In this document: positions 1-9,437 of the stretch, in pieces
Position numbering within the stretch: position 1 is the stretch's first letter
How the letters are laid out: each line of letters opens with the position of its first letter
Translations under genes and position numbers: made by a program
Notes under the pieces: model-generated
Told to the model about the DNA's origin: nothing
The model's input: only the letters and a program-made list of their open reading frames with translations
The model's database searches: none
Source of the DNA: Fodinicola feengrottensis
Lineage (GTDB): Bacteria; Actinomycetota; Actinomycetes; Mycobacteriales; HKI-0501
Direction of reading: 5' to 3'
Assembly: GCF_010993775.1 (NCBI RefSeq)
Contig: NZ_WOTO01000012.1
Location: forward strand, 96,737-160,736
Length of the DNA: 64,000 nucleotides

Positions 1-532
1 GACAGGCAGAGGGCGGCCACCAGCTCGCCGTGCACCCGGATCGGCGCACTTATGGACGCGACACCAGTGGCGCGTTCGCCGATCGTTTCGGCCCAGCCCT
101 GCGCACGTACGTCGGCTGAGTCCATAAGGGCGTGGGCGGCGGAGCCGAGCGGTAGGGGGAGCAGGGTGCCAACGGGAAGGAAGGCGCGGAGTTCGGCGGG
201 GGATTCGACGCTGGCGACGCAGAGGCGGTGCTCGCCGCGGCGGACCCAGAGCTGCGCGGATTCGCCCGTACGATCCGTGAGCTCGGTCAGGATGGGCGGC
301 TGAGCTCGACCAACGCCGACGTGACGAAGCGGGAGCCCATCCGGTAGACGCCCGATTCGTCGCGAGTGAGCAGCCCGTGGGTCACCATCGCGTTGGCCAG
401 TCGGTGGGCTGTGGAGACGGAGAGGCCGATCGCGCGAGCCAGCTCGCTGGCCCCAACCGGACGCCGCTCCACCACGTCGAGGATGGCGACACCCTTGTCG
501 AGGACGCCGACGCCGGTTACGGTCTCTTTCAC
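1..532 (-). CDS. IclR-family transcriptional regulator (partial, runs off left edge; frameshifted)
   Basis: The N-terminal half (532 down to about 290) is an IclR winged helix-turn-helix: KGVAILDVVE, then ASELARAIGLSVSTAHRLAN, then GLLTRDESGVYRMG. After one apparent base loss near 288-293 the reading continues in another frame as the start of the IclR effector domain, with pieces such as ESAQLWVRRGEHRLCVAS and GERATGVASISAPIRVHG, up to the window edge. The GTG at 532 gives the compact start MKETVTGVGVLDKG; a longer GTG start at 553 is possible but would run through the palindrome at 533-556. It is divergent from the MFS/CoA-transferase/lyase operon and is probably its regulator (inference). 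The effector is unknown. Confidence 0.85.
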
Positions 533-556
533 ATAGTGAAATCTATTTCCCACTAT
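533..556. promoter_or_regulatory. Inverted repeat between IclR gene and MFS operon, likely IclR operator
   Basis: ATAGTG at 533-538 is mirrored by CACTAT at 551-556 around a 12-base A/T-rich spacer, in an otherwise very GC-rich region. It lies exactly between the divergent regulator start (532) and the transporter start (584). IclR proteins usually bind one dyad in such a divergent promoter, so it is proposed as a shared operator. Binding is inferred, not shown. Confidence 0.5.
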
Positions 557-583
557 ATGGCAAGGTCAAGGGGTGAGGGTGCG

Positions 584-1966
584 ATGACCTCCAGTGTGGT
601 CCGTCCGACGGTGGCCGCGAGGATGAACCGTCTTCCGATCGGCCGTACGCACAAGCTCGCCACCGTGGCCGTCGGGCTTGGACTTTTCTTCGACATCTAC
701 GAGGTGTTCCTGGCCGGTGTGCTGGCCAGCGTCCTGGTCCAGGAGTTTCACCTGAGCAAGGCGCAAACTCCGATCCTGCTGTCGTCGACCTTCGTCGGGA
801 TGTTCGGGATGTTCGTTGGCGCGCTGGTGCTCGGCCGGCTCGCCGACCGGGTTGGCCGGCGCCGCGCCTTCCTGCTGAACCTCGGTATCTACTCGGTGTT
901 CTCGCTGCTCGGCGCCTTCAGTTTCACCCCGATCATGCTGGTGGTGCTGCGTTTCTGCGCGGGCATCGGAATTGGCGCCGAACCACCGCTGGCCGACACG
1001 TATTTGAGCGATCTGCTGCCGGCCCGCCGGCGCGGCCGCTTCATTGCCTGGGCATACACGATCTCGTTCCTCGGAGTGCCGGCGGCGGGTTTTTTTTTTG
1101 GCTCGCTGGTTGGTGCCGTTGCACCCGTTCGGCATCGACGGGTGGCGGATCATGTTCGTCTTCGGTGCGTTGGGCGCGGTGATCGTCTATTTCCTGCGTC
1201 GATCGTTGCCGGAATCGCCGCGGTGGCTGGAGTCCGTCGGGCGTACGAAGGAGGCCGAGGAGGTCGCCGAGCGGTTCGAGTCGCAGGCGCGATCGCCGGC
1301 CAGTCGTTGGATGAGCCGGCCGCGGAGCAGCCACCGTCGCCGGCCGGGACCCGGATCGGGACGCTTTTTTTCCGTCCGCCGTACGGCAAACGTACGGGCA
1401 TGATGATGATTTTCCACATCCTGCAGACGCTGGGCTATTACGGCTTCGGGACGTTGGTGCCGCTCGTACTTGCCGCGAAGGGTTATCCGATCGTCCAGTC
1501 GCTGCTGTTCAGCGCGGTCAGCTTTCTGGGCTATCCCATCGGTTCGCTGCTCTCCTTGCCACTTGTCGAGCGGGTGGAACGTAAATTCCTGGTTACCTTC
1601 TCGGTGTTGGGAATGGGTGCGCTCGGTCTTGCCTTCGGCTATTCCGGTTCGACCGCGCTGGTGCTGGTCTTCGGCTTCCTCTACACCTGCGTCAGCAACA
1701 TTTTCTCCAACTCGTACCACATTTACCAGGCCGAGATTTTCCCAACAGCGCTGCGATCCACCGCGGCCAGCGGCACGTACGCGTTGTCCCGGCTGACCAG
1801 CGCGGCGATGCCGTTCGTGCTGGTGCCGGTGCTGAACTCGGCCGGCGCGGGGGTGATGTTCGCGGTGGTGGCGACCGCGATGGTGTTGGTGTCGCTGACT
1901 GTTGGCATCCTTGGCCCGCGGACCACCGGCCGGCCGCTGGAGGCCGTGAACGCGGTGACCGCATGA
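584..1966 (+). CDS. MFS transporter (metabolite:H+ symporter type), two compensating frameshifts
   Basis: This is a 12-TM major facilitator of about 460 residues. Diagnostic parts are the first-half loop signature (GRLADRVGRRRAFLLN), the FDIYEVFLAG segment in TM1, and the second half from MMMIFHILQTLGYYGFGTL to VSLTVGILGPRTTG. ATG 584 follows a GGTGAGG ribosome-binding site; an in-frame ATG at 557 is weaker. Between about 1128 and 1290 the protein continues in another frame (FGIDGWRIMFVFGALGAVIV, LPESPRWLE), so one extra base near 1127 (CCC run) is compensated near 1285. The T10 run at 1090-1099 stays in frame. It is translationally coupled to the CoA-transferase and probably imports that pathway's organic acid (inference). 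Confidence 0.85.
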   Translation: MTSSVVRPTVAARMNRLPIGRTHKLATVAVGLGLFFDIYEVFLAGVLASVLVQEFHLSKAQTPILLSSTFVGMFGMFVGALVLGRLADRVGRRRAFLLNLGIYSVFSLLGAFSFTPIMLVVLRFCAGIGIGAEPPLADTYLSDLLPARRRGRFIAWAYTISFLGVPAAGFFFGSLVGAVAPVRHRRVADHVRLRCVGRGDRLFPASIVAGIAAVAGVRRAYEGGRGGRRAVRVAGAIAGQSLDEPAAEQPPSPAGTRIGTLFFRPPYGKRTGMMMIFHILQTLGYYGFGTLVPLVLAAKGYPIVQSLLFSAVSFLGYPIGSLLSLPLVERVERKFLVTFSVLGMGALGLAFGYSGSTALVLVFGFLYTCVSNIFSNSYHIYQAEIFPTALRSTAASGTYALSRLTSAAMPFVLVPVLNSAGAGVMFAVVATAMVLVSLTVGILGPRTTGRPLEAVNAVTA

Positions 1967-3171
1967 CTGGTCCATTGGACGGCATTCGGGTGCTGGAGCT
2001 GGGAAACTTCATCGCCGCTCCCTTCGCTGGCCGGATCTTCGCCGACTTCGGGGCGGACGTGATCAAAGTCGAGCGACCCGGCCAGGGCGACGAGTTGCGT
2101 GGCTGGCGGCTGCTGGCCGGCACGACTTCGATGCTGTGGCGCACGATCGGCCGCAACAAGCGCTCGGTGACCATCGACCTGCACACCGACGCCGGTCGGA
2201 TGTTGGCCCTGGACCTGGTGCGGCGATCCGATGTGGTGCTGGAAAACTTCCGTCCCGGCACGTTGGAACGCTGGGGGCTCGGTCCGGCCGAGCTGGCGGC
2301 GGCGAACCCGGAGATGGTGCTGGTCCGGATTTCCGGTTACGGGCAGACCGGTCCGTACGCCGGCCGGGCCGGTTTTTTTGGTGGCGTGGCTGAGGCTTTC
2401 GGTGGGCTGCGGTATGTGACGGGTGACCCGGCCAGTCCACCGTCGCGTGCCGCGACCAGCATCGGCGACGAGGTGGCCGGTCTTTACGCGGTGATTGGCG
2501 CGCTGATGTCGATGTTGTCCCGCGCGCGCGGTGGCCCCGACGCGCCGGTGGTGGATGTTGCCTTATATGAGGCCGTTTTCTCGCTGATGGAATCGCTGGT
2601 GCCGGACTACGACGCCTACGGCGTGGTCCGGGAGCGGACCGGCGGCAGCCTGCCGGGGGTGGCGCCGAGCGGTGTCTATCCCTGTCGGGATGGGCAATGG
2701 GTGGTGATCGGCGGCAACGCGAACGCCGTTTTCGGTCGGCTGATGCACGCCATCGACCGGCCAGACCTGGCCGCCGATCCGGACCTCGCGGATGGCCGTG
2801 GCCGCGGCCTGCGGTCGGACGAGCTGAACACCGCGATCGTCGGCTGGACCGCCGGTCGCTCGGTCTCTGAAGTGCTGGCTGTGCTGGAAAAAGCCGGGGT
2901 CCCGGCCGGGCCCGTACACGACGCCAGTGCGATCGCCGACGATCCGCACTACCGCGCCCGGGACATGCTGGTCACCCGCCAGGTCGAGGTCGACGGCAGT
3001 CCGCAGCCGGTCCGTTTCCCTGGCATCGTACCGAAGGTCCCAGGCGCGCCGGGGGAGGTGCGGTGGCTGGGGCCGGAGCTGGGGGAGCACACCGACGAGG
3101 TGCTCGCCGGCCTGCTCGGGGTTTCGGCCGAGCGGTTGGCGAGCTTGCGTACGGAAGGAGTTATCTCATGA
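1963..3171 (+). CDS. Class III (CaiB/BaiF family) CoA-transferase
   Basis: An intact 402-residue protein of typical family length. It opens with GPLDGIRVLELGNFIAAPFA and VIKVERPGQGDELRGW, and has the RNKRSVTIDL strand and RSDVVLENFRPG; the acidic residue that forms the acyl intermediate in this family should lie in the VGIGDEVAGLYAVIGAL-like region (TSIGDEVAGLYAVIG). These enzymes move CoA from a donor such as succinyl-CoA onto a carboxylic acid. The ATG overlaps the transporter stop (ATGA) and the stop overlaps the lyase start, so the three genes form one operon. With an HMG-CoA-lyase-like partner, a 3-hydroxy-3-methylglutarate or related dicarboxylate substrate is plausible but inferred. 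Confidence 0.9.
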   Translation: MTGPLDGIRVLELGNFIAAPFAGRIFADFGADVIKVERPGQGDELRGWRLLAGTTSMLWRTIGRNKRSVTIDLHTDAGRMLALDLVRRSDVVLENFRPGTLERWGLGPAELAAANPEMVLVRISGYGQTGPYAGRAGFFGGVAEAFGGLRYVTGDPASPPSRAATSIGDEVAGLYAVIGALMSMLSRARGGPDAPVVDVALYEAVFSLMESLVPDYDAYGVVRERTGGSLPGVAPSGVYPCRDGQWVVIGGNANAVFGRLMHAIDRPDLAADPDLADGRGRGLRSDELNTAIVGWTAGRSVSEVLAVLEKAGVPAGPVHDASAIADDPHYRARDMLVTRQVEVDGSPQPVRFPGIVPKVPGAPGEVRWLGPELGEHTDEVLAGLLGVSAERLASLRTEGVIS

Positions 3172-4030
3172 GGATCACCGATGTGGTCCTGCGCGACGGT
3201 CTCCAGGACGAGCCGGTGATCGTGTCCACAGTGGACAAGGTGCGGATCGCGCAGGCGCTGGTTGCCGCCGGGGTAAGGGAAATCGAGGCGGCCTCTTTCG
3301 TCTCCGCCAAACTGGTGCCGCAGATGGCCGATGCGCAGGACGTGCTCGCCGCGCTGCCGGAGCGGCCGGACGTACGGATCAGTGGCATCGCGTTGAATCT
3401 GCGTGGCGCGCTGCGCGCCCGGGACTGCCGGCTCGACGAGCTGCGGATGGTCGTGTCGGCCAGCGAGGGCCACAGCGCCGCCAATGCCGGCCGCTCCACC
3501 GAAAAAGCCCTGGACGAGATAGCTCAGGCGGTCGTCGAGTTTTCCGCCAGCCCGGTGACTTTGGTCGGCGCGGTCGCGACGGCTTTCGTCTGCCCGTACG
3601 ACGGCGTGCTCCCCGTCGACCGGCTTGTTCGAGTGGTCCGCCGGCTGTACGACGCGGGCCTGCGCCGCCTCAGCCTCGCCGACACCCTCGGGACCGCTAC
3701 CCCCGACCAAGTCCGTGCATCGGTGTCCGCTGTACGCGACGCCGTGCCGGACGCCCAGATTTCCCTGCACCTGCACAACACTGCTGGCCAACACTGTCCA
3801 CAGTGGACGCCGTACTGGACCTCGGAGTAGTCAGCCTGGACAGCGCCTTGGGCGGCCTCGGCGGCTGCCCCTTCGCCCCCGGCGCCGCCGGCAACGTCGC
3901 CACCGACGCCCTGGTCGCCCACCTGCACGACCGCGGCATCGACACCGGCATCGACCTCCCCGCCCTCGCCACCGCCGAGCGCCTCCTGCGCGAAACCCTC
4001 ACCCACTCGGAAAAACTCCCGATCAGCTGA
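3168..4030 (+). CDS. HMG-CoA lyase-like (DRE-TIM metallolyase family), one frameshift
   Basis: The start MRITDVVLRDGLQDEP contains the metal-binding RDGLQ motif. SLADTLGTATPDQV and LHLHNT are the following family signatures. After a shift near 3785-3800 the C-terminal part contains GGLGGCPFAPGAAGN, the HMG-CoA lyase active-site loop with its cysteine. The reconstructed length of about 286 residues fits HMG-CoA lyases, which cleave 3-hydroxy-3-methylglutaryl-CoA to acetyl-CoA and acetoacetate. Homologues acting on related acyl-CoAs exist, so the exact substrate is open. A strong GGAAGGAG site precedes ATG 3168, which overlaps the transferase stop. It is the last gene of the IclR-controlled operon. 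Confidence 0.85.
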
Positions 4031-4112
4031 GGCGCTGGGGTGGGTTTGAGACCGGACGAGGCATCGAGTTCGCCGAGGGCGGCGAAGACGCGCCGAGTTG
4101 CCGTACGTACGA

Positions 4113-4145
4113 CGAAGGCCCCGGCGACCGGCGCCGGGGCCTTCG
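4113..4145. terminator. GC-rich hairpin terminator after the catabolic operon
   Basis: CGAAGGCCCCGGCG pairs perfectly with CGCCGGGGCCTTCG across a five-base loop. It sits between the convergent ends of the lyase gene (+, 4030) and the DUF7455 gene (-, 4166) and could serve both. There is no T tract, as is common in actinomycetes. Confidence 0.65.
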
Positions 4146-4165
4146 TGGCGAGTCAGGGGGGGGGG

Positions 4166-4368
4166 TTAGTTGAGTGAGGTCTCGTCTATGTCAGCAGCCA
4201 GCTTTTCCAGCTGCTCCCGGTACTGGTTGGCGTGGTGCTGGCAAAAGACCAGATCCCCACCGCCGGGAAGCACGGCGCGAACCTTGGCCGCGGCCGTACA
4301 GCGTCGTCGCAGCGCTCACCCAGCACTTCCGGTGCCGACGTGTCGGACGGCGTAAGGGTCGGAGTCAT
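4166..4368 (-). CDS. Small DUF7455-type protein with CxxC and CxHH motifs (frameshifted)
   Basis: The N-terminus MTPTLTPSDTSAPEVLGERC comes from one frame. After a two-base difference near 4303-4308 the other frame gives CDRCTAAAKVRAVLPGGG, DLVFCQHHANQYREQLEKLA and DIDETSLN, matching the short actinobacterial DUF7455 family (about 65 residues). The CDRC pair and the FCQHH group look like a zinc knuckle (inference). A consensus AGGAGG lies at 4375-4380 upstream of the ATG at 4368. A run of ten G lies at 4156-4165 just past the stop. Function unknown; homologues often occur near the principal sigma gene. Confidence 0.75.
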
Positions 4369-4766
4369 AGCGCGCCTCCTTCTAGAGTCGGGGCCTGAGA
4401 TTGCCTATCTCTCGTACACACATATCGTCCAACATCGCGGGCCTCAATGCGCTTCCCACACGCAAGACGCGAGCCTTGTCACAGTCAGTGAGGTGCGCCG
4501 AATAGTCCCAGTTCAGGGTGATTTATCAGGACTTATACGGTCGGATTTTCCGTGGCGTTCGCTTTCGGCGGAACGGCTGACGGCCCGTACGGGCAGATCC
4601 GATACTGCACGATCTGTCCCGGACTGGGTGTCCAGTAGGGGACAGCGCAGGTCAGACTGGTCTTTACAACGTTGCAGACCCTCCGCGAGACTGTCCCCGG
4701 CCGTGCCGCCGGTGACCTCGATCACTCACCGTGTACGCGGCGCCCCCCACTGCCTGGAGGCCATGA
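4369..4766. other. Gene-free spacer between DUF7455 gene and GH43 gene
   Basis: No coding signal is seen on either strand in these 398 bases. It must carry the promoters of the two divergent genes. The stretch around 4515-4550 is locally A/T richer and could contain the GH43 promoter. No clear hairpin was found. Confidence 0.4.
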
Positions 4767-7126
4767 ATGTCCCTGATCACCCGGCCGCAGCCGAGCCGGC
4801 CGGCCCCGACGGCTCCGCGCGCTGGTCGCGGCGCTTGCCGCCGGTGCCGCAGTCGCCGCCGGCATCGCCGGCGTGCCGCCCGCACAGGCGGCGCCCGCGC
4901 CCGCCGGTGGCACCTACCACAACGCCGTGACCGACGGTTACTCGATCGACTTCCCGGACCCGGCCGTGATGCGCGGCAAGGACGGCAAGTTCTACGCCTA
5001 CTCCACCGGCGGCCCGTACGACGAGCAGGGCGCCGCCAGCGATCCCGTACGAATGGCCAGCTCCACCGACCTCACGCACTGGACCAAGCTCGGCGCGCCC
5101 TTCGTGGTGGGCAGGAACTGGCCCTCCTGGGTCACCACGACGAGCGGCATCTGGGCGCCGGACATCCGCTACATCAACGGCAAGTACGTGCTCTACTTCG
5201 TCGGCCCGGACACCACGGCCAGCTCGGAGGGCTTCGACCCGGCCATCGGGGTAGCCACCTCGGACAGCCCGGCCGGCCCGTGGAAAGACGCTGGCGCGCC
5301 GCTCATCCCGGCCCGCAAGAACACCGGCGCCGGCTGGGAGACGGTCATCGACCCGGCCCAGTTCACCGACACCGACGGCAGCCGCTATATGTATTGGGGC
5401 AGTTACGGTACGGGCGTCTGGCTGGTCCAGTTGTCGGCGGACGGCCTGCACTCGGTGACCGCGCCCCGGCAGGTCGCCACCAGCCGTTTCGAAGGCGCGT
5501 ACGTGGTGAAACGGGACGGCTGGTACTACCTGATGGCCTCGTCGGCGAACTGCTGCGCCGGCCCGACCACCGGTTACACCGTCTTCGCCGGCCGCTCGAA
5601 GAGCCCGTGGGGCCCGTTCCTGGACCGCGACGGCGTCTCCATGGCCGACTCGCGGGCCGGCGGCACGATCGTGGTCGCGCAGAACGGCAACCGCTGGGTC
5701 GGCGTCGGGCACAACTCGATCGTGGTGGACCGCACCGGTCAGGACTGGATGACCTACCACGCGGTCGACCGGAACCAGCCGTATCTGCAGGTCTCGCCGG
5801 GTTTCACGATGCGGCCGATGCTGCTGGACCGGCTGGACTGGATCAACGGCTGGCCGATCGTACGAGGCGGCGCCGGACCTTCCGACGACGTGGAGCAGGC
5901 GCCGGTCACCACCAGCGCCCTGCTGGACCAGAAGTTCGATGGGGCCAGCGCCGGTGTGAAGGTGTTGGCCGGCGGGTTGGCCGTACAGCCCAGTGACACC
6001 AAGAGCGACTCCGGCGGTTTCGCGGCGCTGACCGGCACTTCGGTGGCGGTCTCCAGCAAGGCCCCGCCGCAGGACGTACGAGCGCAGGCGGACGTACGGG
6101 TGCCGGCCAGCGGTGGTTCGGTGGGCGTGACTGTGCGGTATGCGGACGCACGGAACAACGTCCGTGCGGTGGTGTGAACCCGGCGACGCGTACGTTCGAC
6201 GTGATCGTCAGCGCCAACGGCAAGGCGAAGACGACCAGCGCCCCGATCCCGCCCAGCGCGGACCTGTCCACCTGGCACGACGTGGTGGTGGAGGCGCGTG
6301 GCTCGCAGGTGACCGCCGAGTACAGCGACTCCGACATGGGCGACCCGACCGCCTCGGTCAGCGTCACCCTGCCGTCGCAGCTCTACCACGGCGACGCGGG
6401 AGTCACCTCGACCGGCGCCGGCGAGGTCGACAACCTGGCCGTCGCGCCGCTCTACACGCCTCACACGACACTGGTGAAGCAGCCGCAGCCGGGCGGTCTG
6501 ATGGCGGCCTACTCGGACGACTTCAGCAACGGCCTCAACTCCGGGTGGACCTGGAAGCGCCAGGACTCGGCCGCGCAGGTCGTCAACGGCAGCCTGCAGT
6601 GGCCGACCGAGGACGCCGACCTCACCGGCGGCTCGGCCGGCCAGGCCGGCGTGCTGTTGCGTACGCCGCCAACGGGCACGTACACGGTCGAGACGAAGCT
6701 GACGATCGACCTGGGCAGTGACACCACCCGGGAGTTCCAGCAGGCCGGCCTGGTGGTCTACAACGCCGACACGGACTTCCTGCGGCTGGACCAGGTGGCC
6801 ACCGGCCCGAACCGGATCACCGAGTTCGGCAAGCGGGTCATGGTCGGGAACATCAGCTCCTGGGGGGCGGCGCGGTGCTCGGCCCGCCGGCGGCCACCAC
6901 GTACTTCCGGATCCGGCACACGGTGAACCCGGCGAACGGCGAGAACGACTACCAGGGCGCGTCCAGCCGGGACGGTCGTATGTGGACGTGGGGTGCGACC
7001 TGGACCATGCCGGCCGGCATGGTCCCGCAGATCGGTCTGGTCTCGCAAGGATCCACGCCGACCGCTGAGGCCACCTACGGGAAAGCACTGGCGCAGTTCG
7101 ACTATTTCCACGTGTACCGAGGCTGA
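4767..7126 (+). CDS. Secreted glycoside hydrolase family 43 (arabinanase-like) with C-terminal beta-sandwich domains; three frameshifts
   Basis: ATG 4767 starts a Sec signal (RRLRALVAALAAGAAVAAG, cleavage near PPAQAAPA), recovered after a shift near 4808. The catalytic five-bladed propeller follows: YSIDFPDPAVMRGKDGKFYA has the catalytic aspartate, SGIWAPDIRYINGKYVLYF and ETVIDPAQFTDTDGSRYMYW the pKa-modulating Asp, and SRFEGAYVVKRDGWYYLM the general-acid Glu. About 400 further residues form two LamG/DUF1349-like sandwich domains (RTFDVIVSANGK; FQQAGLVVYNADTDFLRLDQ), ending at TYGKALAQFDYFHVYRG. Further shifts lie near 6170 and 6870. It probably degrades arabinan or arabinoxylan outside the cell; the GH54 enzyme at 54.7 kb would complement it. 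Confidence 0.85.
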
Positions 7127-7132
7127 CCTTGT

Positions 7133-7181
7133 CCGCAACGCCCCGTTGCTTGCGCCTGGCGCAAGCAACGGGGCGTTGCGG
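7133..7181. terminator. Long perfect hairpin after GH43 gene
   Basis: A 22-bp perfect stem with a 5-base loop (CCTGG). The outer arms CCGCAACGCCCCG / CGGGGCGTTGCGG also occur at 17555-17597 after DUF3710, so this is one member of a shared-arm hairpin family as well as a likely terminator. Confidence 0.7.
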
Positions 7182-7246
7182 ATAGGTGGAGTTGGACACT
7201 AGCGGAGTTGGCGGGTTTTGTTGCGGGGCGGCTTAACTGTCCTGCC

Positions 7247-7855
7247 ATGGAATGGAACGCGATCCTCCCGCCGCTCGTCGGTGCCGCGACCGGCGCGTTG
7301 TTGAACGGCCTGATCTCGACCTGCGTGGCGCTGCTGGTTGTCTTCAAGAGCCGCAACAACGCGCGGGAGCTGGCCAAGGAGTCGGCCGCCATCGCGGCGG
7401 CCGAGGCGATCGCCGTGGCGTTGGCGCCGGTGGTCGAGATTTTCAGTACGTACCATTATAAAAGATCGACTGACTGGGCGCCGGCGGCGGCCGATCGGCT
7501 CCGCGAGTTCCGCCGGGTGCTGTTCGTGAAGCTGGCCGCGATCAGCGACGACTCGATGCGTACGCACATTTCCCGGACCGAGGAGTCGTGCGCGCGGGTG
7601 ATGACCAGGGTGCCGGACCACCCGGTGCAGCGGACCAGATACGTACGGGTGGTCGGCGACAGCTTTTCGCGACTGTCCGACGATCTCTACGCCTGGCGGC
7701 TCTATCGTACGGCGCCGGACACCGCTGATTTGGTGGCCAGCCTGGAAAGCGGCAGTCAAACCATCCTCGAGGAGGAGCCGCCACGACTCGCCGCCGGCGA
7801 TGGGTGGACTACCGGCGCGCGGGTGACGTTTGGCGCGGATATGCCCCCGCTTTGA
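7247..7855 (+). CDS. Hypothetical protein with one N-terminal membrane segment
   Basis: An intact 202-residue reading frame. Residues about 5-30 (PPLVGAATGALLNGLISTCV) form a single membrane anchor. The rest is a soluble, arginine- and acid-rich helical region (ARELAKESAAIAAAEAIAVA; LREFRRVLFVKLAAISDDS). ATG 7247 gives a plausible start; the ribosome-binding site is weak. No family was recognised. The local codon pattern is that of its neighbours. Confidence 0.6.
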   Translation: MEWNAILPPLVGAATGALLNGLISTCVALLVVFKSRNNARELAKESAAIAAAEAIAVALAPVVEIFSTYHYKRSTDWAPAAADRLREFRRVLFVKLAAISDDSMRTHISRTEESCARVMTRVPDHPVQRTRYVRVVGDSFSRLSDDLYAWRLYRTAPDTADLVASLESGSQTILEEEPPRLAAGDGWTTGARVTFGADMPPL

Positions 7856-7887
7856 ACGCCCATAACGGCACCCTCACCAAGGTGCCG

Positions 7888-8100
7888 CTACTCCTGCGCG
7901 GGTTTGGTTTGCAGCTCGGCTATCCGTACGAACAGGTGGGCCAGCTCGCGGTAGCCGTCGGCCATGTCCTGCAGGTGGCCGATCCGCTCGGACGCGGTGA
8001 CGAAGTCCAACCGGGCGGCCTCGTTCAGGTAGTTGTACGCGTTCTGCGTGCACTGGCCGGCGAACTCCAGGTTCGCGTCGTACGGAAGAAGCGCCGCCAT
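7888..8100 (-). CDS. Small hypothetical helical protein (70 aa)
   Basis: It reads MAALLPYDANLEFAGQCTQN, then YLNEAARLDFVTASERIGHL and a helical tail rich in Glu, Leu and Ala. GAGAGG lies about 8 bases upstream of the ATG at 8100. A competing frame on the other strand exists, but this one has balanced composition and a ribosome-binding site. No family recognised. Confidence 0.5.
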   Translation of the reverse strand: MAALLPYDANLEFAGQCTQNAYNYLNEAARLDFVTASERIGHLQDMADGYRELAHLFVRIAELQTKPAQE

Positions 8101-8211
8101 CTGTCCAGCCTCTCGTCGGTCGTTCCATTATTGACGAAAGGGCACCTGCCGGAAGACTTGGGGCAACCTCGCCGTCGGCGACGAGGTCCGTGGCCGTACG
8201 GGCGGGACAGT

Positions 8212-8806
8212 GTGCTGGTGACCTTTACCTCCGACGACGAATCGGTCGTCGAACTCGGGTTGAATCCGTACCGGCTGTCGTACGTGCTGCGGATGGTCAC
8301 CATCGTGTTGACCGGCATGTGGCTGCCGATCGTTCTCTTCGTCGGGGCTCGGCAGGGAAACCCAGGTGTCTTCCAGTTCCAGGCCGGCGAGATCGGGCTG
8401 CTGGTGGTGGCAGTGGGCGGGATCGCGATGGCGGTGGCCGGGTGGTTCGCGCACCGGGCTTGGGCCACTCATCGCCGCGACTTGTTGATCGAGCCGGACC
8501 GGCTGGTTTTCGCTCGGCGCAATGGGCGCGTCATCGCTGAGGCGTTGTGGTCGGACGTGGTTGCGACACCGCGGCTGAAGAAACGCAGGAGCCGGTACGG
8601 CCCCACCACTTACGCCCTGCAGTTCGACCTCTGCCTGCTGCCGGACAGGTTGCTGACCGTCCAATGCGACGAGAGCCTCGCGGCGAGCTGGCATCAGTCT
8701 CGTTTCTACGGCGCCAAAAGGGCATTCGTCTCGGCCCGCTTTGTGGCTCCACCACGACTGGTCGACATTCTGCGTACCCATCGCTGCATCACACGGCGGG
8801 GATTAG
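8212..8806 (+). CDS. Hypothetical two-TM protein with YcxB/PH-like C-terminus (probable frameshift near the end)
   Basis: GTG 8212 (VLVTFTSDDESVVELGLN) opens a protein with two hydrophobic helices, RMVTIVLTGMWLPIVLFVGA and IGLLVVAVGGIAMAVAGWFA. A soluble region follows with LIEPDRLVFARRNGRVIAEA and a basic stretch PRLKKRRSRYG, reminiscent of YcxB-like membrane proteins. The frame as read stays open to 9042 and would run through the opposite gene. A one-base correction between about 8760 and 8800 would end it at TAG 8804-8806, tail-to-tail with the next gene, which is the end given here. Function unknown. Confidence 0.5.
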
Positions 8807-9171
8807 GGAAGGACGAAACTGACCGAGATGCCGGCGACAGCGCACAGAACGCCCATGCCGTAGATGATCCATCCGACCACATACCAGCCGGCTGGGCGCG
8901 CATTCAGCCGCTGGGCCAAAGACATCCCACCTTCGCTCACCGCCACCCCGAGAAGTGCGCCAGCATGCGGTGTGGCGATGACCGCGATGTCAATCGCGCC
9001 GATCCACGGCGACTGGTGAATGATGGCCCGGTTTATCAGTGATACGACAAAAAGTCCGCCGATCGACCAGATCGAGATGGTCGCCATGGCGACCGCGATG
9101 AGAGTGATCCGCCCACTGGGCGAGGCTTTCCCGAACGCACCCGGCCGCTGAATCGCCCCGAGAGTTTCCAT
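8803..9171 (-). CDS. Small membrane protein, three predicted TM helices
   Basis: From ATG 9171 (METLGAIQRPGAFGKASPSG) the protein has three hydrophobic helices: ITLIAVAMATISIWSIGGLF, IGAIDIAVIATPHAGALLGV, and WYVVGWIIYGMGVLCAVAGI. It has about 122 residues. A start at 9183 (MGHD) is also in frame. It lies downstream of sigA on the same strand but is separated by a terminator. No family recognised. Confidence 0.55.
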   Translation of the reverse strand: METLGAIQRPGAFGKASPSGRITLIAVAMATISIWSIGGLFVVSLINRAIIHQSPWIGAIDIAVIATPHAGALLGVAVSEGGMSLAQRLNARPAGWYVVGWIIYGMGVLCAVAGISVSFVLP

Positions 9172-9387
9172 GTCATGCCCCATCGTGTTTGTCGACGGCG
9201 CGTTTTTACCATGTATTCGAGGGTGGGCGTGCGGTTCTTCGGCAATATTCGCTGCTCTGCGGGCTTTTCGCTGGCACAAAAAGTCGACGGCGGCGGATAG
9301 GAACAGAATTACCTCGAAAGCCGCTATGCCCGCCGTATCCCGCGACACCGGCCATCGGTGCCCATCATTCCTGAAAGACGGGGAAAA

Positions 9388-9429
9388 CACGAAAAAGGGC
9401 CCCAGCCATCGGCCGGGACCCTTTTCGTG
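9388..9429 (-). terminator. Terminator of sigA
   Basis: CACGAAAA and CTTTTCGTG form the outer stem, with a G/C core on both sides, nine bases past the sigA stop. The A/T outer pairs give a U-rich end on the sigA transcript. Confidence 0.7.
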
Positions 9430-9437
9430 CCAGTGCC

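Noticed and set aside
1090..1099. T10 run in the MFS gene as a frameshift site
   Set aside because: The family sequence stays in the same frame across it (GFFFGSLVGA); the shift is downstream near 1127.
4156..4165. G10 run after the DUF7455 gene as a phase-variation tract
   Set aside because: It lies outside the gene between convergent ends and no reading frame or promoter depends on it; length may be unreliable in this sequence.
7804..8211. N-terminal extension of the two-TM protein from 7804
   Set aside because: It runs antisense through a 70-residue frame with a ribosome-binding site and lacks any domain; GTG 8212 directly precedes the hydrophobic helices.
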